From positions 1-44,788 of the forward strand of contig CAMAWM010000016.1 in the NCBI GenBank assembly GCA_945861965.1: DNA of 44,788 nucleotides. The letters are read 5' to 3'. Below the pieces are notes generated by a model. That model searched no databases. It was given only the letters and a program-made list of their open reading frames with translations, and was not told the origin of the DNA. Position 1 is the first letter of the stretch, and each line of letters opens with the position of its first letter. Positions 16,178 to 25,529 of the stretch are shown here, one piece after another. The position numbers and the translations under genes were made by a program. The DNA is from Chitinophaga pinensis (lineage in GTDB: Bacteria; Bacteroidota; Bacteroidia; UKL13-3).

Positions 16178-18043
16178 ATGTTAAAAAAATACGATATAAT
16201 TGTTGTTGGCGCTGGGCATGCGGGTTGCGAGGCCGCTGCCGCTGCTGCAAATCTTGGCAGCAGCGTTTTGCTAATCACAACGGATATGGGTAAAATTGCC
16301 CAAATGAGCTGCAACCCCGCCATGGGCGGGGTTGCAAAGGGACAAATTGTAAGAGAAATTGATGCGCTTGGTGGTTATTCTGGTATTGTTTCAGACCTGT
16401 CTACAATCCAGTTTAGAATGTTAAATCTTTCTAAGGGCCCGGCAATGTGGAGCCCGCGATCGCAAAACGACAGAATGTTGTTTAGCTCCTGTTGGAGAGA
16501 AATGCTTGAGAAAACCAAAAATGTTGATTTTTGGCAAGATACAGTTAAAGAAATTGTTGTTAGCGGTGGGCGCCTAAGTGCCGTAAAGACTGGCCTTGGT
16601 ATTGAAATTAAATCTGATTCGGTTGTGTTAACCAACGGGACCTTTTTAAACGGGATAATCCATATTGGAAGAAAGCAATTTGGCGGAGGAAGAATGTCTG
16701 ATGCTGCCGTATATGGAATTACAGAACAGCTGCTTGGGCTTGGATTTGAAAGCGGCAGAATGAAAACAGGAACTCCGCCAAGGGTTGATGGCCGAAGCTT
16801 AAACTATGAGAAAATGGAGGTGCAACCTGGTGACGAAAGCCCCGGCAAGTTCTCTTTCTCGGACGAAACCGTGCCAGTCAAAAACCAAAGACCCTGTTGG
16901 ATAACATATACCAATCCCGAGGTTCATGATATTTTAAAAACCGGGTTTGACGATTCTCCAATGTACGCGGGAAGAATTCGGGGTCTTGGCCCTCGTTATT
17001 GCCCATCAATAGAGGATAAAATAAATAGATTTGCCGAGCGCGATAGGCATCAGATTTTTGTTGAGCCCGAGGGTTGGAATACCGTTGAAATTTATGTGAA
17101 CGGTTTTTCTACATCTTTGTCGGAAAGCGTTCAAATTAAGGCGCTTCAAAAAATCCCCGGATTTGAAAACGCCAAAATGTTCCGTCCCGGTTATGCAATT
17201 GAATACGACTACTTTCCTCCAACACAATTAAAACCCACTTTAGAGACGCATTTGATTGACAATCTGTATTTTGCTGGTCAAATTAATGGCACGACCGGTT
17301 ACGAAGAGGCGGCCTGTCAGGGATTAATGGCTGGCATAAATGCCCATCAAAAAATCAAAGAAAAAGAGCCGTTTATACTTAAAAGATCCGATGCTTATAT
17401 AGGTGTGCTTATAGATGATTTAGTAAATAAGGGTACGGATGAGCCATATCGCATGTTTACTTCAAGGGCCGAATTCCGAATTATGCTTCGTCAGGACAAT
17501 GCCGATATTCGCCTAACCGAAGCTGGAAGCGGGCTTGGGCTTGCAAGCGAAAAGCGCCTAGAAAAAACAAAAAAGAAAATTAGGGCCGCTGAAGATATTG
17601 TGGCCTACTTTAAGAAAACCTCTGTTTCTCCAGGTGAAATTAATCCCATGTTATCGGATTTGGAGACAAGCGAAATTAAACAAAACTATAAATTAGACGC
17701 TATTCTTAGCCGCCCGCAAATAGATATTGCTGCTTTGTGCAAGCGAATCCCGTCAATTGAAAACGCATTGCGCCAATACGACAAAGAATCAATACTTCAG
17801 GCTGAAATAATTATTAAATACGAGGGTTATTTAGAGAAAGAAAAAATATTGGTGGAAAAAATGGGTCGTTTGGAAAACGTAAAAATTTACGATTCGTTTG
17901 ATTTTCTTTCTATAAAGTCGCTATCAAAAGAGGCGCGCGAAAAGTTAAGCAAACAACGCCCGGGCACTTTGGGCCAAGCTGCTCGCATTAGCGGAATTTC
18001 TCCTGCCGATATTTCTATTTTAATGGTACATTTGGGGCGATAA
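16178..18043 (+). CDS. mnmG: tRNA uridine-5-carboxymethylaminomethyl modification enzyme MnmG (GidA)
   Basis: A 621-residue flavoprotein that, with MnmE, adds the cmnm5 group to the wobble uridine of several tRNAs. The FAD-binding GxGxxG is at residues 9-14 (VVGAGHAGCEAA), followed by MSCNPAMGGVAKGQIVREIDALGG, GLGPRYCPSIEDK, and GTTGYEEAACQGL, all hallmark segments with full family length. The C-terminal helical MnmE/tRNA-binding part is intact. It begins at the base after the ybeY stop and is followed after 1 bp by a methyltransferase gene. mnmG is often close to the replication origin in bacteria, though location here is not proven. Confidence 0.97.
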   Translation: MLKKYDIIVVGAGHAGCEAAAAAANLGSSVLLITTDMGKIAQMSCNPAMGGVAKGQIVREIDALGGYSGIVSDLSTIQFRMLNLSKGPAMWSPRSQNDRMLFSSCWREMLEKTKNVDFWQDTVKEIVVSGGRLSAVKTGLGIEIKSDSVVLTNGTFLNGIIHIGRKQFGGGRMSDAAVYGITEQLLGLGFESGRMKTGTPPRVDGRSLNYEKMEVQPGDESPGKFSFSDETVPVKNQRPCWITYTNPEVHDILKTGFDDSPMYAGRIRGLGPRYCPSIEDKINRFAERDRHQIFVEPEGWNTVEIYVNGFSTSLSESVQIKALQKIPGFENAKMFRPGYAIEYDYFPPTQLKPTLETHLIDNLYFAGQINGTTGYEEAACQGLMAGINAHQKIKEKEPFILKRSDAYIGVLIDDLVNKGTDEPYRMFTSRAEFRIMLRQDNADIRLTEAGSGLGLASEKRLEKTKKKIRAAEDIVAYFKKTSVSPGEINPMLSDLETSEIKQNYKLDAILSRPQIDIAALCKRIPSIENALRQYDKESILQAEIIIKYEGYLEKEKILVEKMGRLENVKIYDSFDFLSIKSLSKEAREKLSKQRPGTLGQAARISGISPADISILMVHLGR

Positions 18044-18044
18044 C

Positions 18045-18932
18045 ATGCAAACCCTTTTAAACTGCCCCGTTTGTGGCGGCATCGCGCTTAACAACACAAT
18101 AAGCTGCAAAGACTTTGTTGCCTCTGGCGAGTGTTTTTCCTTACAGCGTTGCGCGGACTGTACTTTTCTTTTTACCAATCCGCGCCCAGACGAAAACGAA
18201 ATAGGCAAATACTACCAAAGCGACAAATACATTTCCCACAGCGGCTCAAAGTCCGGCATTATTTACAAAATATACGATGTGGTGCGCAATTTTAGCATAC
18301 GATCAAAACTGAGGCTTATCAAAAAACACCACAAAAGCGGGCGCTTGTTGGATTTGGGTTGTGGCTTGGGTTACTTTTTAAACGGTGCAAAAAAAGACAA
18401 TTCGTTTGATGTTGTTGGGGTTGACGTTAGCGATGATGCTGTTGCGTATGTTCATAAAAATTTTGGGCTTGTTGTTAAAAAAGAAGGTGAGCTAGACACC
18501 TTTCTAAATCACGAATTCGATGTAATTACCCAATGGCACGTGTTAGAACACGTTCATTTGTTAAACGAACGCATGCAACAACTTAAGCGAATTCTTAAGG
18601 CGGGCGGAACTATGTTTGTTGCGGTTCCAAACTCTAATAGCTTGGACTCAAAAAACTATCGCGAGTTCTGGGACGGATACGATGCGCCTAGGCACCTTTA
18701 TCATTTTAACAGAAAATCCTTTCGCTTGCTGATGGAAAAACACGGCTTTGAGGTGATAAAAGAGCGGCCGCTGTGGTTTGATGCGCCCTATGTTTGTATG
18801 CGAAGCGAGGCACACAAGGGGAACAAAATCTTGGCGTTTGTTTTTGGCGCTTTTTCTGGTGCTTACTCAAATTTTTTTGCTTTGTTTAGCGGTAACTACT
18901 CAAGTGTTTTGTTTGTGGTTAAAAACAAATAA
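18045..18932 (+). CDS. Class I SAM-dependent methyltransferase with zinc-ribbon-like N-terminus
   Basis: A 295-residue methyltransferase. The N-terminus has CPVCGG at residues 6-11 and CADC near 39-42, a possible zinc ribbon, followed by LFTNPRPDENEIGKYY, typical of the Methyltransf_23-type family. The SAM loop is LLDLGCGLGYFLNGA near 101-115, and the acidic strand is VVGVDVS near 123-129; QWHVLEHV lies near 164-171. Substrate is unknown; related proteins act on sugars, quinones or small cell-envelope molecules. It starts 1 bp after mnmG and closes about 50 bp before the Ig-like lipoprotein gene. Confidence 0.85.
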   Translation: MQTLLNCPVCGGIALNNTISCKDFVASGECFSLQRCADCTFLFTNPRPDENEIGKYYQSDKYISHSGSKSGIIYKIYDVVRNFSIRSKLRLIKKHHKSGRLLDLGCGLGYFLNGAKKDNSFDVVGVDVSDDAVAYVHKNFGLVVKKEGELDTFLNHEFDVITQWHVLEHVHLLNERMQQLKRILKAGGTMFVAVPNSNSLDSKNYREFWDGYDAPRHLYHFNRKSFRLLMEKHGFEVIKERPLWFDAPYVCMRSEAHKGNKILAFVFGAFSGAYSNFFALFSGNYSSVLFVVKNK

Positions 18933-18985
18933 CGGCCGCTTGTTTTATAAATTTTCGTTTCTATTTTTGTCAAAACACTTTAAGC

Positions 18986-20602
18986 TTGACAAACGCGATT
19001 AAAAAATTCACTGTCGGGGTTTTCCCGTTTTTTATTTGGCTTTTTTTGGCTTCTTGCGCTCAGGTTGTGGCGCCATCTGGGGGCCAAAAAGACGCGTCTT
19101 CGCCTGTGGTTGTTTCTGTTTTTCCACAGGAGAGGTCAACTCTTTTTCCTCTGAGCGGACAAGAAGTAATTTTTGTCTTTGACGAGTTTGTTCAACTTAA
19201 AGACCCACAAAAGACAATAATTATGTCGCCACCGCCAAGGTTGGGCCCTGTTTTCGTGGTTAATGGAAAGGTTTTGACGGTTTTGTTTGGCGAGTCGCTT
19301 CTGCGAAACACGACATATTCAATCAATTTTTCTGGTGCCGTTTCCGATATACATGAAAACAACGCGATTGATGATCTAAACTTTTCTTTTTCAACGGGTG
19401 GTTTTATCGATTCCAATTCTGTTTCTGGTTTTTTAAAAAATGCATTTACGGCTATGCCCGTTGGTGGTGCGCTTGTTTCTTTGTGGCCCAACCATGGGTT
19501 TTGTGACTCTACTCTGTTCCAAACAAAGCCGTCTTATTATACAAAAACGGCAGCCGATGGTCGCTTCCAAATTAAAAACCTCCCTTCGGATAGTTTTCGG
19601 CTGTTTGCTTATAAAAAAACCAGTGCAGGTTTGTCCTACTCTGTTGGTGACAGCTTGGCGATTTTTACTAATCCAATACTTGTTTCGGGCGATTTTGATG
19701 TTGGTGATTTGTTTATTTTTGCCCCACAGCGCGCCCAGCCAAACCAACTTCTTAGCGCAACTAGCCAAGGGCCCGGTTGTTTTTGTCTTGCTTTTTATCG
19801 TCCCGAAAACTTAGGTGTTTCTGTTGTTGGTGATGGCGCATATCTTTCTAATAAAAAGACTGGCGCCTTTGGGGTCGACTCGTTTTATTTTTTTTCGGAT
19901 TCTTCTACAAAAGATAGCGTTTGTTTTAAAATAAGCACCCCCGACACTTCTTATGTTTTTTTTGTTGCCCAACAAAAAAAAATCAAACGACCTGGTTTTG
20001 CTTTAGTTGGCGCTGCCGCTACCGAGCTTTCTGACACAATTATAATTGAGTTAAGTGCGCCAAAAAGCATATTTAATAATAGGCTTGTTTTTTTTTATGA
20101 AGACTCGCTCGAAACCCAGCCTTTGTTTTTTGGGTTTGATGGCGATAGCCGACTTAAACTTTTTCATCCGTGGAAAGAAAAAACAAACTATTCGTTGGTT
20201 TTTAAAGACTCTGCGCTGCTTGATGTTTTTGGTCGACACAGCCCAGCTTTAGAAATAAGATTTAAAAGTAAGGGTATAAAAGACTATGGTTCGCTTGTAT
20301 TAAACATAGAAAAAACACCTTCTGGCGCCACTTATATTTTACAGCTAACAAAGCGCAATGTTGTTGTTAAAGAGGCGCTTATAAACGGTTCTAAAAACCT
20401 TGTTTTTAATTATCTATCGCCTGGCGAATACCGCGTTAAACTAATTAAAGACGACAATAAAAACGGTGTTTGGGATGCTGGCGATTTAAAAAACGGATTG
20501 TTTCCTGAGCGTTGTTATATATATAATCAGCCATTTAATATTCGCGCCTTTTGGGATTTAGAACAATCTGTTGATTTAGATATGCTTTTAAATACCCGGT
20601 GA
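18986..20602 (+). CDS. Ig-like (Big_5) domain lipoprotein (TTG start)
   Basis: A 538-residue lipoprotein of a Bacteroidota-specific family. The signal peptide (about residues 1-23) ends in the lipobox LASC, C24. The next residues (QVVAPSGGQKD) are the recurrent start of this family. A Big_5 Ig-like domain follows (SPVVVSVFPQ...FDEFVQL), and the C-terminus has an EF-like loop DDNKNGVWDAGDLKNG near 491-506. No ATG exists near the start; TTG 18986 is the best choice. Codon third positions are very T-rich. It is the last gene of the long + strand run, so the AT-rich gap after it is a natural transcript boundary. Function unknown. Confidence 0.82.
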   Translation: MTNAIKKFTVGVFPFFIWLFLASCAQVVAPSGGQKDASSPVVVSVFPQERSTLFPLSGQEVIFVFDEFVQLKDPQKTIIMSPPPRLGPVFVVNGKVLTVLFGESLLRNTTYSINFSGAVSDIHENNAIDDLNFSFSTGGFIDSNSVSGFLKNAFTAMPVGGALVSLWPNHGFCDSTLFQTKPSYYTKTAADGRFQIKNLPSDSFRLFAYKKTSAGLSYSVGDSLAIFTNPILVSGDFDVGDLFIFAPQRAQPNQLLSATSQGPGCFCLAFYRPENLGVSVVGDGAYLSNKKTGAFGVDSFYFFSDSSTKDSVCFKISTPDTSYVFFVAQQKKIKRPGFALVGAAATELSDTIIIELSAPKSIFNNRLVFFYEDSLETQPLFFGFDGDSRLKLFHPWKEKTNYSLVFKDSALLDVFGRHSPALEIRFKSKGIKDYGSLVLNIEKTPSGATYILQLTKRNVVVKEALINGSKNLVFNYLSPGEYRVKLIKDDNKNGVWDAGDLKNGLFPERCYIYNQPFNIRAFWDLEQSVDLDMLLNTR

Positions 20603-20998
20603 ATAAGCTGTAACTAATTTGTTGGTATCTGTTGATATTTTTTTCTCGTTTGGTTTTTTGGTTTTTTATTCTTTTGTTTTGGTAAACAATAAACCCTTTA
20701 ACAACAATTTATTAAAATTTAATTAAGAACAATTTATTGTTAATGTCGCAATTAACATCCTGTTATTAAGTGTTTAATATATTATAAATCAATAAATAAG
20801 GGTGTTTTTGTTTTGTTATTAATTATTAGTTAAATACAATAACAATTTTTAAAAAAAATATTATTAGTACAATTAACATCTCTATTATTATAACAATTTT
20901 TTATTAAATATATTAATACATAATTAGTTTTGGGTATAACCCTATCTTTTTTTTCTTTTCATTTGATAAAAAAATAAAGTCTTTTAAAAATAAAATAA
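20603..20998. other. AT-rich gene-free gap with short repeats
   Basis: A 396-bp non-coding interval with almost no G or C in its middle. It contains four AACAATTT copies (20703, 20728, 20841, 20892), two CAATTAACATC copies 121 bp apart (20749-20759 and 20870-20880), a palindrome AACAATTTATTGTT at 20728-20741, and GGGT-ATA-ACCC at 20932-20942. TAGTTTTG at 20925-20932 could be the -7 box for pheS. No consensus DnaA box (TTATCCACA) and no tRNA were seen. Base composition of + strand genes changes from T-rich on the left to A-rich on the right across this gap. Confidence 0.6.
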
Positions 20999-22012
20999 AT
21001 GAAAAATAAGTTAGAAGAAATAAAAAACAACATTGAAAAAATAACCATCAATTCAATTGAAGAATTAGAGTTGTTTAGAAATAAATATTTTTCAAAAAAA
21101 GGAATATTGGCTGAGTTATTTGAAGAATTTAAACAAGCACCAAACGAAGTAAAAAAGGATCTTGGAAAACTATTAAATCAAATAAAAATAGAAACCGAAA
21201 CTAAAATTCAAAAAGCAACTGACAATTATTCTAAAAAAACAAAGAAAAAACCAACCAAAAAAGACAAAACACTTACTATTGATAAACTTTTAAGCGGAGT
21301 GCGACATCCGCTGACAAAAGTAGAAAAAGAAATAATAAATATATTCAAAAAACAAGGTTTTACTGTATCAGATGGGCCAGAAATAGAAAGCGATTGGTAT
21401 AATTTTTCGGCATTAAATTTTCCTCAAAATCACCCAGCAAGAGATATGCAGGATACCTTTTTTATTGATAAAGAAATAGCATTAAGAACACACACATCAT
21501 CAGTACAAGTAAGGATAATGGAAAACCAAAAACCACCCATTCGGTCTATAATGCCAGGAAGGGTTTATCGTAACGAATCCATATCCTCCAGATCAAATTG
21601 TTATTTTCATCAGGTTGAAGGGCTTTTTATCGACAAGGATGTAAGCTTTGTAGATTTAAAACAAACCCTTTTTTCGTTTGTAAAAGAAATGTTTGGATCA
21701 AATACAAATGTCCGCTTTAGGCCAAGCTATTTTCCATTTACAGAGCCAAGCGCAGAGATGGATATAAGTTGTTTGATATGTGGCGGAAGCGGCTGTAATA
21801 TTTGTAAACACAGCGGATGGGTAGAAATATTAGGGTGTGGAATGATTGATGAAAACGTATTAGAAAACTGTAAAATAAATCCAAAAGAATATACTGGATT
21901 TGCTTTTGGAATGGGCGTTGAGCGAATTACAATGTTAAAATATAATGTAAAAGACTTAAGGGTGTTTTTTCAAAACGACATACGATTTTTAGGACAATTT
22001 ATAGGCGAATAA
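20999..22012 (+). CDS. pheS: Phenylalanyl-tRNA synthetase alpha subunit
   Basis: A 337-residue class II aminoacyl-tRNA synthetase subunit that charges tRNA-Phe together with PheT. After the coiled-coil N-terminal region (about 1-90, lysine-rich), the catalytic core shows RHPLTKVEKEI, DGPEIESDWYNFSALN, HTSSVQVR, the motif 2 region RVYRNESISSRS, FRPSYFPFTEPSAE and the motif 3 region GFAFGMGVERITML. A cysteine cluster CLICGGSGCNICKHSGW matches the usual PheS zinc-like loop. pheT is not adjacent. The 5' untranslated region is the AT-rich gap. The next gene follows after 12 bp. Confidence 0.96.
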   Translation: MKNKLEEIKNNIEKITINSIEELELFRNKYFSKKGILAELFEEFKQAPNEVKKDLGKLLNQIKIETETKIQKATDNYSKKTKKKPTKKDKTLTIDKLLSGVRHPLTKVEKEIINIFKKQGFTVSDGPEIESDWYNFSALNFPQNHPARDMQDTFFIDKEIALRTHTSSVQVRIMENQKPPIRSIMPGRVYRNESISSRSNCYFHQVEGLFIDKDVSFVDLKQTLFSFVKEMFGSNTNVRFRPSYFPFTEPSAEMDISCLICGGSGCNICKHSGWVEILGCGMIDENVLENCKINPKEYTGFAFGMGVERITMLKYNVKDLRVFFQNDIRFLGQFIGE

Positions 22013-22024
22013 AAAACGAGACCA

Positions 22025-23302
22025 ATGACAACAAATAGAAGAAACTTTATCAAATCAGCATCAGCGCTTGCCGCGCTTTCATTAAGTGAAATTGATTTAA
22101 TGGCGGCAACACAACAAATAAAAACAGAAGGAAAAGGGGTTTCTCCAGAAGACGAAAACTATTGGAATAATGTCCGGCAATTATTTCCACTGACAAAAGA
22201 TTGGGCCTACCTAAACAACGGAACAATGGGCCCATCGCCCTATCCGGTAATCGAGGCAACCAAAAAGTGGATGTTAGATGGAGACCAGTTTGGAAACTAT
22301 GGCGGATGGGAGTCAACGGCCACAAAGTTGGCCGCATTTGTCGGAGCAAACGAGGACGAAATAGCGCTAACACACAATGTGACAGACGGAATAAACATAG
22401 CGTGTTGGGGAATACCAATAAAAAAAGGAGAAGAGGTGATTTTAACCACACACGAACATGTTGGAAACGCCTTTCCTTGGTTGTGCAGAGAGCGCCTTGA
22501 CGGAATTGTAGTTAGGGCCTATACGCCAGGAAACACAGCCGAAGAGACGCTTGAAAGAATAAAAGCACTAATAACCAATAAAACGCGCGCCATTGCCACA
22601 CCACACATTCCGTGCACACAGGGGCAAATTTTTCCAATAAAAGAAATTTGCACTTTGGCTAGAGAAAGAGAAATTTTTTCAATTATTGACGGAGCGCACG
22701 GGCCCGGAATGCTTTCAATTAATCTTCATGATATGGGCTGTGATACGTACGCAAGCTGTTGTCACAAATGGATGTTGGGACCAAAAGGAACGGGTTTTTT
22801 ATATGTAAGAAAAGATTTTCAAGAAACGCTACAAACATATTTTGTTGGTGGCGGAAGCGACAACGGAAAGTGGAATATGGCAAGCGTACCAATATCAACG
22901 GGCGACTACGCAAAAAGCGCACACCGCTATTATGGTGGCACACAAGCGCTTGGGCTTTACAAGGGTGTTGATGCGGCTATTGATTTTATTGAAACCATTG
23001 GAATGACAAACATTCACAACAGAATAAAACATTTGGGCGCATATGTTCAAGATGGCCTGTTGGCGATTGGCGACAAAATCGAATTAATTACACCGACAGA
23101 AGATCGGTCTCGATGCGCGGTAAATGGATTTAGAATAAAAGGAGTAGAATACACAAAGTTTTATTCCTTATGTGCCGAAAACAAAATAAGAATAAGAAGC
23201 GTTGCCGAAAACGGACTTAACTCTTTAAGGGTATCAACACACATTTACAACAACAAAGCAGAAATCGACAAACTGTTGGTGCTTGTAAAAAGCGTAGTAT
23301 AG
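22025..23302 (+). CDS. Tat-exported class V aminotransferase-like PLP protein
   Basis: A 425-residue fold-type I PLP enzyme. The N-terminus TNRRNFIKSASALAALS is a twin-arginine signal, so the folded protein is probably exported. The PLP-binding lysine lies in CCHKWMLGPKGTGFLY near residues 241-256, and the cofactor aspartate in IIDGAHGPG near 220-228. The family holds cysteine desulfurases, isopenicillin-N epimerase-like proteins and kynureninases; the exact reaction is unclear. An exported PLP enzyme is uncommon but known in Bacteroidota. It lies 12 bp after pheS and 44 bp before der. Confidence 0.87.
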   Translation: MTTNRRNFIKSASALAALSLSEIDLMAATQQIKTEGKGVSPEDENYWNNVRQLFPLTKDWAYLNNGTMGPSPYPVIEATKKWMLDGDQFGNYGGWESTATKLAAFVGANEDEIALTHNVTDGINIACWGIPIKKGEEVILTTHEHVGNAFPWLCRERLDGIVVRAYTPGNTAEETLERIKALITNKTRAIATPHIPCTQGQIFPIKEICTLAREREIFSIIDGAHGPGMLSINLHDMGCDTYASCCHKWMLGPKGTGFLYVRKDFQETLQTYFVGGGSDNGKWNMASVPISTGDYAKSAHRYYGGTQALGLYKGVDAAIDFIETIGMTNIHNRIKHLGAYVQDGLLAIGDKIELITPTEDRSRCAVNGFRIKGVEYTKFYSLCAENKIRIRSVAENGLNSLRVSTHIYNNKAEIDKLLVLVKSVV

Positions 23303-23346
23303 GCAATCAAAAAACAAGTATCTTTGCGGGCTAAAAAACTTTTATT

Positions 23347-24663
23347 TTGGGAAATATTGTAGCCATAGTGGGGAGACCAAATGTAGGAAAATCAACACTT
23401 TTTAACCGCTTAACGGGCGGAAGAATAGCAATTGTGGACGATTTTAGCGGAGTAACGCGCGACCGGCACTACGGAAAAACAGAGTGGAACGGCAAAGAAT
23501 TCAATATAATTGATACGGGAGGATATGTTGTAGGAAGCGATGATATTTTTGAAGCCGCCATTCGAAGCCAGGTTAAAATAGCCATAGACGAGGCGGACGT
23601 CCTTTTGTTTATGGTCGATGTTGCTTCTGGAATTACAGACCTAGACACAGAGTTTGCAAACGTTTTACGAAAAAGCAAAAAACCGGTTTGTGTTGTCGTA
23701 AACAAAGTAGATAACACAGATAGACAATACGAAGCGGCCGAGTTTTGGGGCCTTGGGTTTAAATCGCTTTTTAATATTTCTTCAATGACGGGATCGGGAA
23801 CCGGAGAGCTGCTTGACGAAATAGCAAAACACATTGAAACAGAAACCACCGAAAATAGCGACACCGAAAAAGCAGAATTGCCTAAAATTGCTGTTGTTGG
23901 AAGGCCAAATGTCGGAAAGTCGAGTTTGGTAAATGCGCTTTTGGGCGAAGACAGAAATATTGTTACAGACATTGCCGGAACAACGCGCGACACGATACAC
24001 TCACATTATAAATTATTTGAAAAAGAATTTCTGTTAATTGACACCGCGGGAATTAGAAAAAAAGCGAAAGTACACGAAGACATAGAGTTTTACTCGGTAA
24101 TGAGATCAATAAAAGCAATTGAAAATTGCGATATTGTTTTGTTGCTTATTGACGCAACTGTTGGTATTGACGCCCAAGATATGAGCCTAGTACAGCTGGC
24201 CATAAACAACAACAAAGGCCTGGTGATATTGGTAAATAAATGGGATTTGATTGAAAAGCAAACAAAAACCGCAAACGAATACGAAAAAATAATAAAGGAA
24301 AAACTAAAGCCGTTTAGCGATGTACCAATTGTTTTTGCCTCGGCCCTGACCAAACAGAGAATTTTTAAAGCGATAGAAGTGGCGCTTGAAGTATACGACA
24401 ACAAAACACGAAAAATAAAAACCAAAGAGCTGAACGATGTTTCGCAAGAAATAATTGCAGCCTATCCGCCACCCGCAATAAAAGGGAAGTTCATCAAAAT
24501 TAAATACGCAACTCAGCTTCCAGGAAGAAGCCCAAAATTTGCATTTTTTTGCAACCACCCACAATACGTTTCTGAAAGCTATAAACGATATTTGGAAAAC
24601 AGATTAAGAGAAAGATACAGCTTTTGCGGAGTACCGATAATGATTTTTTTTAGAAAAAAATAA
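23347..24663 (+). CDS. der: Ribosome-assembly GTPase Der (EngA), TTG start
   Basis: A 438-residue double GTPase needed for 50S assembly. The first G domain has [17 protein letters not shown] at about 9-25, DTGG and NKVD; the second has [21 protein letters not shown] and NKWD. The C-terminal KH-like domain includes [17 protein letters not shown] and [10 protein letters not shown]. The protein must begin at IVAIVGRPN minus two residues, and only TTG at 23347 supplies that start ([10 protein letters not shown] follows), so TTG use is well supported. It is followed by a separate strong promoter. Confidence 0.96.
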   Translation: MGNIVAIVGRPNVGKSTLFNRLTGGRIAIVDDFSGVTRDRHYGKTEWNGKEFNIIDTGGYVVGSDDIFEAAIRSQVKIAIDEADVLLFMVDVASGITDLDTEFANVLRKSKKPVCVVVNKVDNTDRQYEAAEFWGLGFKSLFNISSMTGSGTGELLDEIAKHIETETTENSDTEKAELPKIAVVGRPNVGKSSLVNALLGEDRNIVTDIAGTTRDTIHSHYKLFEKEFLLIDTAGIRKKAKVHEDIEFYSVMRSIKAIENCDIVLLLIDATVGIDAQDMSLVQLAINNNKGLVILVNKWDLIEKQTKTANEYEKIIKEKLKPFSDVPIVFASALTKQRIFKAIEVALEVYDNKTRKIKTKELNDVSQEIIAAYPPPAIKGKFIKIKYATQLPGRSPKFAFFCNHPQYVSESYKRYLENRLRERYSFCGVPIMIFFRKK

Positions 24664-24669
24664 AAAAGT

Positions 24670-24699
24670 TTTGATAATTGATTCTTTAAGATATTTTTG
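24670..24699 (+). promoter_or_regulatory. Strong Bacteroidota-type promoter of the small lipoprotein
   Basis: TTTG at 24670-24673 and TATTTTTG at 24692-24699 fit the -33/-7 consensus with an 18-bp spacer. The leader to the ATG at 24736 is about 30 nt. Confidence 0.6.
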
Positions 24700-24735
24700 C
24701 AATCGAATTAGAAACCCTAAAACAAAAACAAAAAC

Positions 24736-24960
24736 ATGAAAAAAGTATTATCAATCGTTGCTGCTACTGCTATGATAGCTTTAGTTGCTTGTGGTCCTTC
24801 TGAGGCTGACAAAAAAGCTGCTGCTGACAAAGCTATGCAAGATTCAGTTGCTATGGCCGATTCATTGGCTAGCGCTGAAGCTGCTGCTGCTTCTGCTATG
24901 GTAACAGATTCAACTAAAGTTGATTCTGGCGCTGCAGTTGTTGCTGAAGAAGCTAAGTAA
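24736..24960 (+). CDS. Small alanine-rich lipoprotein, probably highly expressed
   Basis: A 74-residue protein with a signal peptide ending in the lipobox VACG (C19). The mature part is rich in A, D, S and K, predicted helical, with the motif DSVAMADSLAS near 36-46. Nearly all alanines use GCT, unlike neighbours, a sign of very high expression, and the gene has its own promoter and intrinsic terminator. No known family was recognised. Two further small lipoproteins with comparable DSL-type motifs follow. It may be an abundant envelope spacer or structural lipoprotein, by analogy with Lpp-like proteins; that is speculation. Confidence 0.75.
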   Translation: MKKVLSIVAATAMIALVACGPSEADKKAAADKAMQDSVAMADSLASAEAAAASAMVTDSTKVDSGAAVVAEEAK

Positions 24961-24977
24961 TTAACACAAACTAAAAC

Positions 24978-25014
24978 AAAAGCTATCCAACGATTTGGGT
25001 AGCTTTTTGTTTTT
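24978..25014 (+). terminator. Intrinsic terminator after the first small lipoprotein
   Basis: AAAAGCTATCC (24978-24988) pairs with GGGTAGCTTTT (24997-25007), with one G-T wobble and an 8-nt loop, and runs into T-rich DNA up to 25014. It ends the lipoprotein transcript before the next gene. Confidence 0.75.
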
Positions 25015-25030
25015 ACTAAAACCCACAAAA

Positions 25031-25240
25031 ATGAAAAAAACAATATTCCTGTTTTTGATAAGCACTCTTATTTTCTCTTGCGGACCAAGCGATACAGAAA
25101 GGGCTAAATACAACGCAAAAAAAACAAAAGACTCTTTAGACAAGGCACAAAGAAGCGCAGACTCGCTTGCCTCATATCAATCGCAGCCTGTTGAACAGCC
25201 AACAGAAAGCGCGCATACAGACACAACAAACAATCACTAA
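25031..25240 (+). CDS. Small lipoprotein 2
   Basis: A 69-residue protein. The frame is open from 24995, but the ATG at 25031 gives a proper lipoprotein signal (KKTIFLFLISTLIFSC, lipobox IFSC, C17) and lies after the terminator. The mature part carries CGPSDTERAK and KDSLDKAQRSADSLASYQ, similar in style to the preceding lipoprotein (CGPSEADKKA and ADSLAS), so the two are probably paralogues. It is hydrophilic and helical. No conserved domain was recognised. It ends 6 bp before lipoprotein 3. Confidence 0.65.
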   Translation: MKKTIFLFLISTLIFSCGPSDTERAKYNAKKTKDSLDKAQRSADSLASYQSQPVEQPTESAHTDTTNNH

Positions 25241-25246
25241 CAAAAA

Positions 25247-25465
25247 ATGAAAACAGCAATTATTATTGGCTCTGTTTGTTTGGTTTTTGGATCTTGCTCT
25301 GGCTTAGAACAGAAAAGGGCAGAACAAGAAATGCAAAGACTAAACGATTCTATATCAGAAGTGTTGCGAAACACGGCCATGTTGGACTCTCTTGAACCAA
25401 GCATGATGCCCGAAGAAACGGACACCAGCACAAAAACAGAGGCGGACACCGGCACAAAAAAATAA
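25247..25465 (+). CDS. Small lipoprotein 3
   Basis: A 72-residue protein with a lipoprotein signal ending in FGSC (C17), then charged helix-forming residues (EQKRAEQEMQRLNDSISEVL) and a T/D/E-rich tail. It resembles its two upstream neighbours in size, architecture and DS-spaced motifs but is more diverged. It starts 6 bp after lipoprotein 2 and is likely co-transcribed with it. The region between its stop and rpmH (about 64 bp) holds the rpmH promoter candidate. No function can be given. Confidence 0.6.
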   Translation: MKTAIIIGSVCLVFGSCSGLEQKRAEQEMQRLNDSISEVLRNTAMLDSLEPSMMPEETDTSTKTEADTGTKK

Positions 25466-25529
25466 ATTTTATCGTTCGCTTTATTTTCTTTCAAAAAAAA
25501 CATACTTTCGCAGCAAATTAATTTAGGCC

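Noticed and set aside
20603-20998. Classical oriC with DnaA boxes
   Set aside because: No TTATCCACA-type box was found; only AT-rich repeats and a composition switch remain, reported as a finding.
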